A DNA stretch of 64,000 nt from Alviniconcha marisindica (lineage: Eukaryota; Mollusca; Gastropoda; Provannidae). Under the pieces are notes generated by a model. It was not told the DNA's origin. It did no database searches and saw only the letters and a list, made by a program, of their open reading frames with translations. Of this stretch, positions 46,426 to 58,398 are shown piece after piece. The stretch covers positions 1 through 64,000 of the forward strand of contig JABMCL010003147.1 of assembly GCA_018857735.1 (NCBI GenBank), written 5' to 3'. Each line of letters begins with the position of its first letter. Position 1 is the stretch's first letter. The position numbers were made by a program, and so were the translations under genes.

Positions 46426-48124
46426 TAAGTGAACTTGAGTTTCAACACCAAGTGACCACGGCTAGGGGGGAGGGAGGGAGGCGGGGAAGGGGGACATGAG
46501 AGCACTGAGGTTCCGGGGTGTCCAGAGGACAGGAAGCGGGATGGAGGGAGGGGAGGGAGAGGTGTAGTGGCGAGTAGGTGATGGGAGGGCCGATAAGGGG
46601 CCGGTTGTTTGGGTGAGGAGGCGGAGAGAACGGGAAAAGGAACAGGCAGGGAGAGAATCTGGCACTCTGCGCAGCGCCAGCGATATTGCAGCATACATCT
46701 CACCGCTCACATGGCCAGCCTGTTTGATTTTGGAGCGTTTTTGTCCGAATGGGGACTCCCTAAAGCTGCCGCCAAGGCTCTAGGCGAGGAAGGGTTTTGT
46801 TCCAAAGCGGCCTTACTGGGCCTCGCAGAAGAGGACATCCGCAGCTTTGAGCTGAAGAAGGGGGAGATGGCGGCCGTACGCACGGCTGTGGGCCAGTTGC
46901 AGGCCGAAGGGGGTGGTGGGCCACTCCCTCCAAAAACTGCCACACCTGCACCGTCCCGACGTCCGTCCGTGCTCCTGCACGACCTGCTGACAACTAACGC
47001 TGACGGGGTGGACATCGGTGCCAGGGCAACCGCCAGGGTACATCTGGACCCCCAGTTCTACCTCCATAAGGCGTCAGGTGAGGCAAAGCAGTGCTTAATC
47101 ACAGATTTTATGTCGGATACTGTGACCGACACAGAGGAAATCTCATTGGGACCGGGAGTGACACTGAAACTGACTAGTGGGACTAAGCCGAAGCTGCACG
47201 CCGTGTCCCCGGCGATGTGGATCGCTGCCAATGCCCACATCATGGCAGCCCTCTACGACAGTGACGACCTGGACCATGGCGCCGCCAAAGACTACATGGC
47301 CTACACGGTGAAGATCGGTGAACTGGCATTGAGATACACCTGGGCTTCGGTTCTGGCATATGACCAAGAGTACCAGCGGCGACAGGCAGCAGCCAGGTTC
47401 CGATGGGGGTCGGACTCACAGCACCTGTGCACAGTGCTGCTGAAGGAGAAGGCGGCGACACCAACGGGCAACAAGCCGCGAGGAGGGCAGACAGGCCGCC
47501 GAGTTGGACCCGGCGGCAAAGAAGTGTGCATAAAATACAACCACGGAAAGTGTTCTTACGGACCGCGGTGTAACTTCAAACACATGTGTCTGCTGTGCCT
47601 ACAGGCCCACCCCCAGTCGGATCATCACCAGCAACAGGCGACGGCCAAGCAGGAATAGGATCGGCGGCAGTCAGCGGATCAGGTAGGACATTCCACCTCT
47701 TTCCAACTCCATAGCCCGTTTGAACCCCAAAACCCATTCACATATGAATTTCTCGGTAATTACCAATCTGTTGCATCCAAAGCATCTGAATGGGAACGGC
47801 AACTGAAAGATGATCCAGATAAAGCTTTTCTTTTGGCAGGCATTAAAAATGGGTTTCGAATCACCACCAAGGGCTGCAAAATTGCAGAGGCAGAGGCAAA
47901 GGATCACAGATCCGCTGCCTTGCATTCCTGTAGGACACTGGTGGAAAAAGGGCTTAAAACACAAAATGAGCAGGGTAATTACATCATCGTGAGGGAAAAG
48001 CCAGCCATAATCGGCCCCTTGGGGGCCATACCCAAAGACGATGGGTCAGTCCGTCTGATTCATGACGGCAGTCTACCGGAGGGTTTTGCCGTGAACAAGT
48101 GTACTGATCACCATTCAATGCGTA
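46426..48124 (+). mobile_element. Truncated DIRS-like retrotransposon
   Basis: Holds a G-rich leader, a gag-like ORF and the first part of a reverse transcriptase. The RT is cut off and there is no RNase H, methyltransferase or tyrosine recombinase. The gag zinc finger (CCCH type) and the RT sequence (GPLGAIPKDDGSVRLIHD) fit the DIRS group. Boundaries are inferred: the insert interrupts the second copy of a local duplication, between GTTGC at 46425 and TTTGCTTAAGACAG at 48127. Confidence 0.65.
46711..47658 (+). CDS. DIRS-like gag ORF with SAM-like domain and CCCH finger
   Basis: 315 residues from ATG (MASLFDFG) to TAG. Residues about 8-65 look like a sterile alpha motif: a FLSEWGL start, a central LLGLAEEDIRSFELKKGE, then a final helix. 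Such domains self-associate, which would suit a particle-forming protein; that role is inference. A CCCH zinc finger near the C-terminus reads CIKYNHGKCSYGPRCNFKH (C-X7-C-X5-C-X3-H), followed by MCLLC, as in gag-like proteins of DIRS elements. The ORF is intact although the downstream RT is truncated. A longer upstream reading from 46609 needs a GTG start and is unlikely. The TAG is followed in the same frame by the RT region. Confidence 0.7.
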   Translation: MASLFDFGAFLSEWGLPKAAAKALGEEGFCSKAALLGLAEEDIRSFELKKGEMAAVRTAVGQLQAEGGGGPLPPKTATPAPSRRPSVLLHDLLTTNADGVDIGARATARVHLDPQFYLHKASGEAKQCLITDFMSDTVTDTEEISLGPGVTLKLTSGTKPKLHAVSPAMWIAANAHIMAALYDSDDLDHGAAKDYMAYTVKIGELALRYTWASVLAYDQEYQRRQAAARFRWGSDSQHLCTVLLKEKAATPTGNKPRGGQTGRRVGPGGKEVCIKYNHGKCSYGPRCNFKHMCLLCLQAHPQSDHHQQQATAKQE

Positions 48125-48135
48125 CATTTGCTTAA
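47659..48135 (+). pseudogene. DIRS-like pol fragment, truncated
   Basis: Open in the same frame as the gag-like ORF directly after its TAG, ending at TAA 48133-48135 in flanking DNA. The early part has SPFEPQNPF; the later part has GPLGAIPKDDGSVRLIHD and LPEGFAVNK, the N-terminal part of a reverse transcriptase. The catalytic YxDD region and everything after it are absent, so the fragment is inactive. Confidence 0.7.
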
Positions 48136-48410
48136 GACAGAGTTTAATCCTCCAGAGGTGACACTGTGTGATTGACAGGATATGAAAATCCAATTGCTAA
48201 CTGTTTCTTCCTAGTCTTGCCTCTGCAGATCATTTTGCTGTCCATTATCATGAAATTTCGAAACCTCTCAACACCACAGCCGTAATGCCATTTTTCACCC
48301 AAAATGGAAAAAGGCAGTTTTTCCCTGCTTTCCAAAGATGTTATAAATAGTGCTGGAAGTTGTTTTTTTATGGAATTTTGATCTGATCCAGTGCTAGATT
48401 TGTGTGGTTA

Positions 48411-48411
<1 letters not shown>

Positions 48412-48458
<47 letters not shown>
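48412..48458. repeat. (CA)n microsatellite
   Basis: Uninterrupted CA dinucleotides. Confidence 0.95.
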
Positions 48459-48459
<1 letters not shown>

Positions 48460-48599
48460 AAGAAAAAAATCTCACCTTACAAAATGTGTTTTAATCATGG
48501 AATAAAGTGTATGAAAGTACATTATTTAAAAAAAAAAAGTCTGACAAACAGAAGGTACACTGTTTATTTCATGCTGACAAAATGTTCACAAACCACCAG

Positions 48600-49380
48600 G
48601 GTCATATCGGTGAATGACCAAAAAGGTCACATCTGTCATCAGTAAATGACCCCAAACCACCAGTCGCATCAGTGACCAGTGAATGATCAAACACCACCAG
48701 GATCACATCACTGAATGACCAAACACCACCACAGTCATATCTGCTATCACTGACTGACCAAACACCACCAGGGTCATAGCTGTTGTCAGTGACTGACCAA
48801 ACACCACCAGGGTCACAGCTGTTGTCAGTGACTGACCAAACACCACCAGGGTCACAGCTGTTGTCAGTGAATGACCAAACACCACCAGGGTCACAGCTGT
48901 TGTCAGTGAATGACCAAACACCACCAGGGTCACAGCTGTTGTCAGTGAATTACCAAACACCACCAGGGTCACAGCTGTTGTCAGTGAATTACCAAACACC
49001 ACCAGGGTCACAGCTGTTGTCAGTGAATTACCAAACACCACCAGGGTCATATCAGTCACTGATGATATGACACACCAGGGTTGCATGTGTCACCAGTGAC
49101 TGACCAAAAACTACCAGGGTCGCATCAGTCATCTGTGAACCAAACACCACCAGGGTCACATCTGTCATCAATGACCCAAAATTACTAGGGTCACATATGT
49201 CACCAGTGACTGACCAAAAACTACCAGGGTCATATCTGTCATCAGTGACTGACAAACAACTACCAGGGTCATATCTGTCATCAGTGACTGACCAACAACT
49301 ATCAGCTGGTCAATCTGTCATCTGACTGACAACAACACCAGGGTCACATCTGTCATCAATGACCCAAAATTACTAGGGTC
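48600..49380 (+). repeat. ~39-bp tandem repeat
   Basis: Units of AAACACCACCAGGGTCACAG plus CTGTTGTCAGTGAATGACC. The middle of the array (48780-49050) is regular; the edges are diverged. Confidence 0.9.
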
Positions 49381-49700
49381 AGCTGATGACCGCAAGTCAC
49401 CAAGGTGTCATCAGCTGGTGACTGCAAGCCACCAGGGTGACAGCAAGTCACTGCAAGCCATCAGGGTGACATCAGCAAGTCACTGCAAGCCACCAGGATG
49501 ACATCAAGTCATCAGCAAATCACTGCAAGCCACCAGGGTGACATCAAGTCATCAGCAAGTCACTGCAAGCCACCAGGGTGACCAAGTCATCAGCAAATCA
49601 CTGCAAGCCACCAGGGTGACATCAAGTCATCAGCAAGTCACTGCAAGCCACCAGGGTGACATCAGCAAGTCACTGCAAGCCACCAGGGTGACATCAGCCA
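49380..49700 (+). repeat. ~36-42-bp tandem repeat related to the preceding array
   Basis: Units of GCAAGCCACCAGGGTGACAT plus CAAGTCATCAGCAAGTCACT. The shared CCACCAGGGTGACA / CACCAGGGTCACA suggests the two arrays have a common origin. Confidence 0.85.
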
Positions 49701-49850
49701 ATCATCCTGAGGTGACCCTGTGCGGTTGACCTGATGTTAAAATCCAATTACTAATTAACCATCAGCCGATGACTGCCAGCCAGCGGACCCTGTGCGGTTG
49801 ACAGGATGTTAAAATCCAATTACTAATTAACCATCAGCCGATGACTGCCA
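49700..49850 (+). repeat. Duplicated SINE-like tail (second family)
   Basis: CCCTGTGCGGTTGAC, ATGTTAAAATCCAATTACTA occurs twice, at about 49716 and 49788, a 72-bp duplication. Related single copies lie near 21366, 48162 and 52487. Confidence 0.65.
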
Positions 49851-51530
49851 GCCAGCGGGGTCCTCCTGGCAGACTCTAACCACAAAATGATATGTCAGCG
49901 AAACGAGGGAGTTCAACAAACCCGGGCACGACTCGCCCAGGGAGAGGGGCAGGGAGGATGCGGGCAAAAAGGGCCGTGTCGGCACACGGAGAGAGACGGA
50001 GGAGCACCAAAGGAAGAGAGAACATTTATGAAATGTTTACCACCTCGCTCAGAGTGGAGAGAACCACTTCTCTCTGGGGGGAGGGTGGGGGGAGGGCGAG
50101 GAACCAAGTTGCTGCATATGATTACGTTCAAACCTGATCGTCGGACAGTATGCAAAGTATGGCAAGACGTACGGTGAAACCGAGTTAGCCTGTACAGAAC
50201 TGTTGACACACACCAAGCTCACAAAAGTGCCATGGGGATACACACCATAGAACCATTTGTCCCTGCGGAATGTTTAACAGTAACCCTTTAGCTCTGCAAG
50301 GGGTGGGGGGGGGGGGGGTAAGGGCTGGGGGGCTTTTTTGGATGAGGCCTCTGGTCTGCGTAGCTTCTTTTAGTGTGCATGCATCATGAAAAGAAATGGT
50401 TCGAAGCCGATGAGCCGCTGCAGTTGGGGCGCATAAATGCATCTTTCGTTTGAGCCACTTAAGTCTATCAGTTAAATCTGGTGACGCTGTCCTTTTAACG
50501 GCCATGCCTACCCCCCCACCCCACCCCACCCCCCAACGTGTGTGTGTGTGTGTTGCTAGTGTTATTTTATCAGTGAAGTGCCTTGTGCTCCCACTGTGTG
50601 TGGTAGACGGGCACTATAGAAATCCCCTTTATTATGCTGCTGATAGTTACCTGGACAAACACCCTGCAGACACTCTCGCCCTGATATAACCACACCGCTT
50701 GACTGGCCGTAAAACACCCACTTACTGCAGACACTTACTCGAGACTCAAAAACCTATTGTGCTGGTATGTCAGCAACTCTGGTCCAACGTGGATGCGAGT
50801 TGTTAGCAATGAGTTGTATTGGAAATCCACACAATTCTGTAATCACTGTAGCAGAAAAGTACAAGCACTCACAAATGTTAGGATAAAAACGGCAGAACCT
50901 TGGAAGTTGCTCACCAACAGGAGTAAGATGTGAAGCACAAAAAATGCGCTCCCGTATTGTTGTCAACTAAAACTTGACAACGTCCAAAGATGTGGTTATG
51001 CATACAAGTGTTGTTTGATCTACATCATGCCTGAATTCAGCATTCAATTTCATGATTCTTGGTAGAACAATAATGAAATAAGGTGGTGGTGGTTGTTTTT
51101 CCTTCTGATTATGGTAAGTACTGCAAATACATTTCTGAGACTTCTGCTCTCTCGCAGTTCCGAGGAAGAAGAAAAAAGCAAATGTAAATTTAACTGTGTT
51201 TTTACAGATATGGGCCCATACGTATGTCAAGAGCAAATAGTCCCCTTAATCACATTTATTTTCTAAATGGAGATGAAATTGAGTGTGTGGAGAACAAATC
51301 ATACTCTACAGCCAGTCTAAGTGCCTTTAAGGTTATAGCCTCATTTATCGACCTGGAACGAGAGCCAAACTACAGACTCTTTAGCTAATGGGTATTAGAG
51401 GCTATCTGCCAAACTTATGGACTCTTTAACTAATTGGTATTCGAGGCCTTTCTCTATTTATTGATTGATTTGCTCTTCATACATACGGGCCCTTCTGTTG
51501 ACACGATCCTGTACTAGCCAGGCACCGTTA
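49851..51530. other. Unassigned DNA with one SINE-like tail
   Basis: No gene recognised. G- or C-rich runs lie at 50078-50098, 50302-50330 and 50512-50536. The SINE-like tail GCCCTGATATAACCACACCG lies at 50677-50727. Near 50620 the string GGGCACTATAGAAATCCCCT resembles the end of a common invertebrate interspersed repeat. Confidence 0.4.
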
Positions 51531-51534
51531 AAGC

Positions 51535-51845
51535 CACAGATTCTCCGAAAGCAGCCAAAGCACCAAAGCCACAAACAGCAGTCAGCAATCACTCTTATTA
51601 CGCTTGTTAAGTACAGAGGAGCTTCAGCAATCACTCTTTTATTATGCGTGTTAAGTACAGAGGAGCTTCAGCAATCACTCTTTTATCACGCTTGTTAAGT
51701 ACAGAGGAACTTCAGCAATCACTCTTTTATCACGCGTGTTAAGTACAGAGGAACTTCAGCAATCACTCTTTTATCACGCGTGTAAAGTACAGAGGAACTT
51801 CAGCAATCACTCTTTTATTACGCGTGTTAAGTACAGAGGATCCCC
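51535..51845 (+). repeat. ~44-bp tandem repeat
   Basis: About six units of CAGCAATCACTCTTTTATCA plus CGCGTGTTAAGTACAGAGGA. No gene context. Confidence 0.9.
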
Positions 51846-53270
51846 TGGTGTAAGATCAGTCTAAATATCTTGTAACTGTGGTCTTAAACTTTTAACTAGC
51901 CTTCCCAGCCGAACCTGTGGTTTTTTTTTGGTTTTTTTTTGGGGGGGGGGGGGTGCATTTTGTTATTCTGTGTAGCTTTTTACTTCTTCTTTTTATCTCA
52001 TCTGGCAAATGTTACCCCCAAAATGACCAGTTATGGTGAACTAAAAACAGCTTGTCAACCAAAAGGCTGGGAAAAAGCACATCAGTGATGCCGACAACTT
52101 ATAACGGTCAACATCAAATCTACAGTACTCTCAGTTACATTTTTTTTTTACTGCGGGCCATGTTCTTTTGACCTGTTCCAAGCACCCGAGGAGTTATTAT
52201 TGATTCAAAGCTGAGAAAGCTTGTTCCTTTAAAAGAGGGGTGGTCCTTTTTGATCAGGGGTCCTTTAACACGGAAACGCAAGTATGAATTAAGGGAAGGG
52301 TTAAAAGAAAACAACAGTGGTCTCTCATTAGGGTCACCCTGATATAACCGTACTGGTTGACTGGGTGTAAAACACCAAGTTACCTACCTACCTCATTAAG
52401 GGTGGTTGTCTTTCAGGGATCCCACAGTACAGGTATTCTGCGGCAGAACATGTTGCCACGCTTGTTCTGATGGGATGCTATGGGGTTGACAGACGTTAAA
52501 AATCCAATAAATGACTTCATTAATTTCTCACGGGCCAACAGGTAAGAGCGAGCTGACGCACACAGTGTACCAGATGTCCAGTGTACCCTCAAGGGGGCAG
52601 CACTAACACAACTCGCATCTTGCTGTTTGCCAGCATTGTGGCTTATTTTTTTGAGGTCTTGTGACATTGAGTGCCTTCAAAAACTATCTTTCCCATTTAA
52701 CATTGTAACCAACTTGCCTACATCCAAACATTTCATGAACTTTTCTGTGGCTCGTTGCTGTACACCTAAATGCCTGCGAATGCTTCATTCCAAACAGCAG
52801 CAATAAAATCAAAGGAATAATTTTCACAGAGATGTTCCTTAAAATGTTGTGGAACCAATCATGGAAAAACGGATCACAAACATACATATTTACAATATTA
52901 TGCTTACATAGGCTTGTTATGTACAAGTGTAAAGGAATGTCAGAATGAGGTCACAACATTGTTTTTCACAAAAACAAAATGCAAAAAGATTACATAATAC
53001 AATTTCCACCTCAACATATTTAATGTCCCAAGCAAGAAAAGACTGGGCGCTTTGCAGGGGAAATAAAACTGGAACTTGAAAACCCTCAAGTTCCTTGCAT
53101 TTGCCATGGCAATAAAGTCATAGTTTGCATCCATTGTCGCTTTCTCCAGCATCATCAACACAGCCTGCTCATGTTAAATAACTCCTCGACAGTCTTGTAC
53201 AACAACATGGCTCAATCACCCAATGTACAGTATTTTACACATGTGGCATGCATCCACATTTTAAAACAAA
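51846..53270. other. Unassigned DNA
   Basis: No gene recognised. A T run and G run lie at 51920-51954. A SINE-like tail (CACCCTGATATAACCGTACT...ACCTACCTACCTC) lies at 52336-52394. Part of this interval could be 3' untranslated sequence of the minus-strand kinase gene, but nothing in the sequence proves it. Confidence 0.35.
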
Positions 53271-53279
53271 ATTCAGTTT

Positions 53280-54060
53280 TTATTTGGCCCAAACACCACA
53301 GCCTTCTGTTTTAAGTCTGGTAAAAATACGCTGCAAGCTTTGTATTGTAGTTTGGCCCAAACCCAACACCAACTTTCTGTTGTAGTTTGGCCAAAACACA
53401 TCACTGACTTTCTGTTGTATTTTGGCCCAAGTCGCACCACTGATGTTTCACTGTAGTTTGGCCCAAACCACCGACTTTCTGTTGTAGTTTGGCCAAAACG
53501 CGCCACATACGTTTTGTTGCAGTGTGGCCAAAACAACCAACCAATTTTTCTGTTGTTGGCCAAGTAAGTATACCATTCACGTTGTTGAATTTTGGCCAAA
53601 ATACATCAACAACTTTCTGTTGTAGCTTGCCCAAAATGCAACACTGACCTTTTGCTGTAGTTTGGCTCAAACCATCAGCTTTCTGTTGTAGTTAAGCCAA
53701 AACACACCACCAACTTTTGGTGGTGGTTTGGCCAAGCAGACCACTGACTTTCCGTTATTGGCCAAAACACACCACCAACTTTTGGTGGTGGTTTGGCCAA
53801 GCAGACCACTGACTTTCCGTTATTGGCCAAAACACACCACCAACTTTTGGTGGTGGTTTGGCCAAGCAGACCACTGACTTTGTGTTATTGGCCAAAACAC
53901 ACCACCAACTTTTGGTGGTGGTTTGGCCAAGCAGACCACTGACTTTGTGTTATTGGCCAAAACACACCACCAACTTTTGGTGGTTGTTTGGCCAAGCAGA
54001 CCACTGACTTTCCGTTATTGGCCAAAACACACACCACCAATTTACCATCGCAGTTTGACC
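53280..54060 (+). repeat. 65-bp hairpin-bearing tandem repeat
   Basis: Diverged units run from 53280. From about 53693 there are five near-identical 65-bp units (TTGGCC at 53758, 53823, 53888, 53953, 54018). Each holds ACCACCAACTTTTGGTGGT, an 8-bp stem with a short loop, and two copies of the palindrome TTGGCCAA. Successive hairpins could fold in either strand. Confidence 0.9.
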
Positions 54061-55554
54061 CAAACACGACAACTTTCATTTTCAGGCAACAATGAACTAT
54101 GTGCAGCTCCTATTAGTCCATCTTTAGGACAGTGGAACCCCCTTTGCACAAACTCAGATGAAATTCGGCTTCAAATCAGGGGTCAAAAATATTCCTGCTT
54201 GCTCTTTTCTTGCAGTTACGCGTAATTTCTGCCAAAAGTGAATACTCTGAGGGCCCCTGTCACTGTTTCTGAAATATATGCTTCTGGAAAACCTGTTTTG
54301 TCAAAGAAAGCTGGCCTCTTTCAAAGAGGTGGAAGAGACAAAAATAAAATCCTATAATCATTACTGTCAAAACTTGGGTTAGAGAGTCCAGATAAACACT
54401 ATTGAAGGTTACAAAGTCCAAATAAAGAATAGTGATGCTTTACATCCACAGAAACTTATTAAGGTTTATAAGGGATGGTGGGGGGGGGGGGGCAGTGATG
54501 CTTTACATCCACAGAAACTTATTATGGTTTATAAGGGATTGTGGGGGGGATGATGGGGGGGGGGGGGGGATGGAATGCTGACGTTAATGTTCTCTCTCTA
54601 ACTCATTTCTGCCGACCCAGAAGTGTGTAGCTGACCACTACCAGGACAGACATCGAGGTGCCAGTGAACATTCCCACACAAAGCAGTCTGTGTACTTTAA
54701 TTGCAGCTTACTGTTTCAACCAATGCAGGGAACAAAGGCTGTAATTAACTCAAGGGGGCTTTTTTTAAAAATTTTTTAATGGAATGTTTGAAAATGGCGA
54801 AAATGGACAACACAACCCATCTGCTTTTGGGTTTTCAATTGTTAATTGTCATGGAAGTAGAACAGGAGCACTGGGGGAAAAAAAGAAGAAGAAAAAGTGG
54901 AAAAGAAAAGACGTGCAGACAAAACAAAAAACAAAAACCCAGCAATGAAGAGAATTCTCCATTTCTAGCTGGACCTCTTCCACCTCTCTGAGTTGAACAA
55001 AACACATTTTGAGAAGTCCGACCGTTGCCCTCAAGAAGGTTCCACTGTCCAGTAAAAAAAATCCCAAACTCCAAGCATCGGTATAATGACGTCCATCCTC
55101 CAACCACTGCCACAACTGGCTATACGCCATAGGTCTCGAAGAACTCAGCTAACTGATGGGGGTTTTTCCTTGCTACTCGGATGGTAGTAATTTTGTAACC
55201 ACACAGACAACTGAAATTTGTCAGGCTGCATTTCTCTTATATAACTGCCCAAAATGCTTACGGCAGCACAAAGCAAACCAATATTGTTTGAACCGAGACG
55301 GAACTTTTTTTTCTTCTTGTTATCCCAGTGACATTTATGTGCGTGTTTTGACATCTTGTTGTTTCCAGTCTTAGTACCCAAACTTTTCCCAAATGTTGAG
55401 GAAGGCCCTGAGATTTTTTCAGTAGACAGCTGTGCGGAGATAAGTATAACTGCCTCTGTTCAGTTCAGTTCAAGATGGTATCTATGTGCTCGGAAAAGCC
55501 TGTATGCCTTCCACCGCATCTCTCAGAAGTTTCCCCAACGATGCCTTTGAAATG

Positions 55555-55715
55555 GTGCCTCTTCAGTGGTGTAACCAATTATGGCAGCCTCTTCAATGGT
55601 GTAACCAATTATGGCAGCCTCTTCGATGGGGTAACAAATTATGGCAGCCTCTTCAGTGGTGTAACCAATTATGGCAGCCACTGCACTGGTGTCGCCAATT
55701 ATGGCAGAGTTTGGA
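55555..55715 (+). repeat. 30-bp tandem repeat
   Basis: Five copies of CTTCAGTGGTGTAACCAATT plus ATGGCAGCCT. Confidence 0.9.
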
Positions 55716-57579
55716 GGATAGGTGCTAGAGAGCGAGGCTTGGAGTGTGGGAAAATCCAAGCAAATCTCTGATGTCAGGAGGGGGGGGGGGGGGGGGGGTG
55801 AAAACAAGGGAGGTACATGCGGGCATGGGTGGGCTGGGTAGTGCAGTGCACAAGGTGTGGAGTGGTGAGGACGGGCGTGAACATGGTCACAGGCAAAAGC
55901 TGATATCATGTGCAGGCACTGCGGGTAGTCATAGCAATACGCTGCCTGAGTGTGTAAACCCTGGGTCAGAAACGGATCGAGCACAACCAGCCTACATCAC
56001 ATCTGGTATGCGCACAAACTGGGCAAACGATTCATCAACGCGTGCCTCAGCACCTAACATAACATGACACGAATGTGCTAATGAATGAACATGAAGAACA
56101 GAAAAGTTCAATGAAATACTGCATTGCGCCTCTTGCTTGTAATAATGCTTCCATTTGTTTCAGGATTCGTGCGCATGTGTGCTTTGGGATTTGTGAAAAA
56201 CAAAAATCTGTCATGGCAATTTCTCCCAAACAACAAAATACTTTGCATGGTTCTGTTTGATTTTCTGCTGTTTTTCATTAAAAGCCAGTACTGTATAATA
56301 ATGATTTGGTCATCACAACTGAAATACTTTGGTATGTTTAGTATAACAGTAATTAATGTGCTCATCATATTTGGTTGAACTGAGAACAAAGGCCACTGCT
56401 GCACACATAATCTAAGTCTGCATTGTGTATGCAAGCATATACTGTCACCATCACTTTATGTATCACAACTGGCTTAAATCATACACCACTTCAAATGGTT
56501 CAACCTGATAAAACCAATATGGCTGACTTGGCATAAAAAAAACTAAAAACTCTCTCCCTTCCACTGTAAATGGCTGTTAGTTTTCTACAAAACCATGTTT
56601 TACTACATCAATGTTAATGGCCAATATCATCCTGTTCGAACATGCAGCTGAAGTATTTAAAATCGTGGTCTGAGCACTTTAAACCAGAAAAACAGAAACT
56701 ATTAAATAAAAAGAGAGCAGCTGCACCAACTGACCTGCTTTCGACACAGATCCAAGATATATCCGCTCCATGAAAACCAACACATTAGTTTTGACCAGAC
56801 ATAGTTCACTCCCAAAAAGATAAGTGGATTAGTTCTCCATCTCATTTTTCATAGGTTTTCAACATTTAATTGTTGTTTAAGTGTCCTTTTGTAGTTTGAT
56901 AAAAGGGATTACCACAAAGTAATTTTGTAGCTTGATAAAATGGATTCCACCGAAAATTTGCATGTTGTGTTTTGTCCTAATAGTTTTCTTTTGAACTAGA
57001 CTGACATCTCCGTTTGCTGTTCTACTTTGTAAACTCATTCTCACATAATTAAAATAGGTGTTGTATTTGGATTGATTTACATGTTTGGCAAACTGCTGCA
57101 AACCCAAAGTTAGCCTTTGGTCACACAGCAGAGTTTAGCATTCAAAAGAGACCAGGGTATTCAGTGGCAGCTAGTCTTACTGCTTTCAGATGGAAATACC
57201 CAACTGAACAGTGGAGAGAGAAAAAAATAACACAAATACACACACCATGTATATATAATTATATGGAGAGAGAGAGAGATTGAAAAGAGGTTTGGTATGG
57301 TATCACTACCTTCTTCATTACTCCAGTGTTGAATGCAGTCATAGGAAAATAGAGAATGATGCCGAAAGTGTTCATCACAGTTCACATTAAATCATTATGC
57401 ACAACCATCACAGCAAAACAACGTTAATTTATAATTTCTTGTTGCACTCGCGTAATCCAGTTTCAATTTTTGAGAAATGCCAGTGCAACATCTTGTGTGC
57501 CAAAAATATGCCAGTCAAATGGTCTCACATTCACTCAGTACATGCTGGTCATTTAATCTCGTATCTCTCTGTCTCTGTC

Positions 57580-57583
57580 TCTG

Positions 57584-57641
<58 letters not shown>

Positions 57642-57710
57642 ACACACACACACATACACTCTCTCTCTCTCTCTTTCTCACACACACACACTCTCACCAC
57701 ACACATGCAT
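57580..57710. repeat. (CT)n/(CA)n microsatellite
   Basis: CT dinucleotides followed by two CA/CT clusters. Confidence 0.95.
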
Positions 57711-58398
57711 GCGCTCCCCTACCTTCTCATATGCAACAGACTTAACCAACCAACATGTAGCAACACTGATCTGATAACCACGGACATCTGACACCTTATA
57801 TAAAATTAACTTTCACCTGGTATTGACTTCCCATATCCAAAAAGTTATCGGTTATAAAATTACTTCACAATTTACATCCAGTGTATTTTTGTGCACATGG
57901 GCAAGTATCAGGACAATATCTATCGAACAATTTGACAAACATTTGAAGTTACGATCTGGAAACAGGAGACACATACACAAGTACATGTATACTCTCCCAC
58001 CACCCCCCTTCCCCCTCCAAACACTGCCCTCATATTCAGCAAACACTTCACAATGAAGTAGTGCATTCACGTTAATAAGGGTGAACTTGAACTGTAATAT
58101 ACTTTACAAGTTCCATATCCATTTTTTACATTCAAAGATAACAACTGAAGTGAAGAAAACTTCAGACACATTTGGGAGGGTGGGCTCTGTGAACTTGGAT
58201 AGGGTATCGAGGATGAAAAGAGCAAGTTGCATGCTGGGCTCAAATGTACAAAAATAGGTCGGATTTGCTTTCAAAATAAAAACATTAAAAAAAAATAAAA
58301 AAAATCACAGGGCAAGGGAAGGCGAACAAATCCAAGTTGAGCTGTTGTTTCACTTGTGGGTCAGAATCTCTTTCTCACACTTTCTCTTGACCTCATCC

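Larger units (their letters stand above)
54080..58390. other. Unassigned AT-rich DNA between the converging genes
   Basis: No gene recognised. A duplicated segment with GATGCTTTACATCCACAGAA lies at about 54430 and 54495, next to G runs. A third G run lies at 55780-55799. A SINE-like tail lies at 56501-56550 and a dispersed repeat (CTTGATAAAAGGGATTACCA) at 56855-56998. The interval may include 3' untranslated sequence of the kinase gene. Confidence 0.35.

Noticed and set aside
48783..49086. 95- and 127-residue repeat-type frames
   Set aside because: A 39-bp repeat unit (multiple of three) with no gene signals on either strand.
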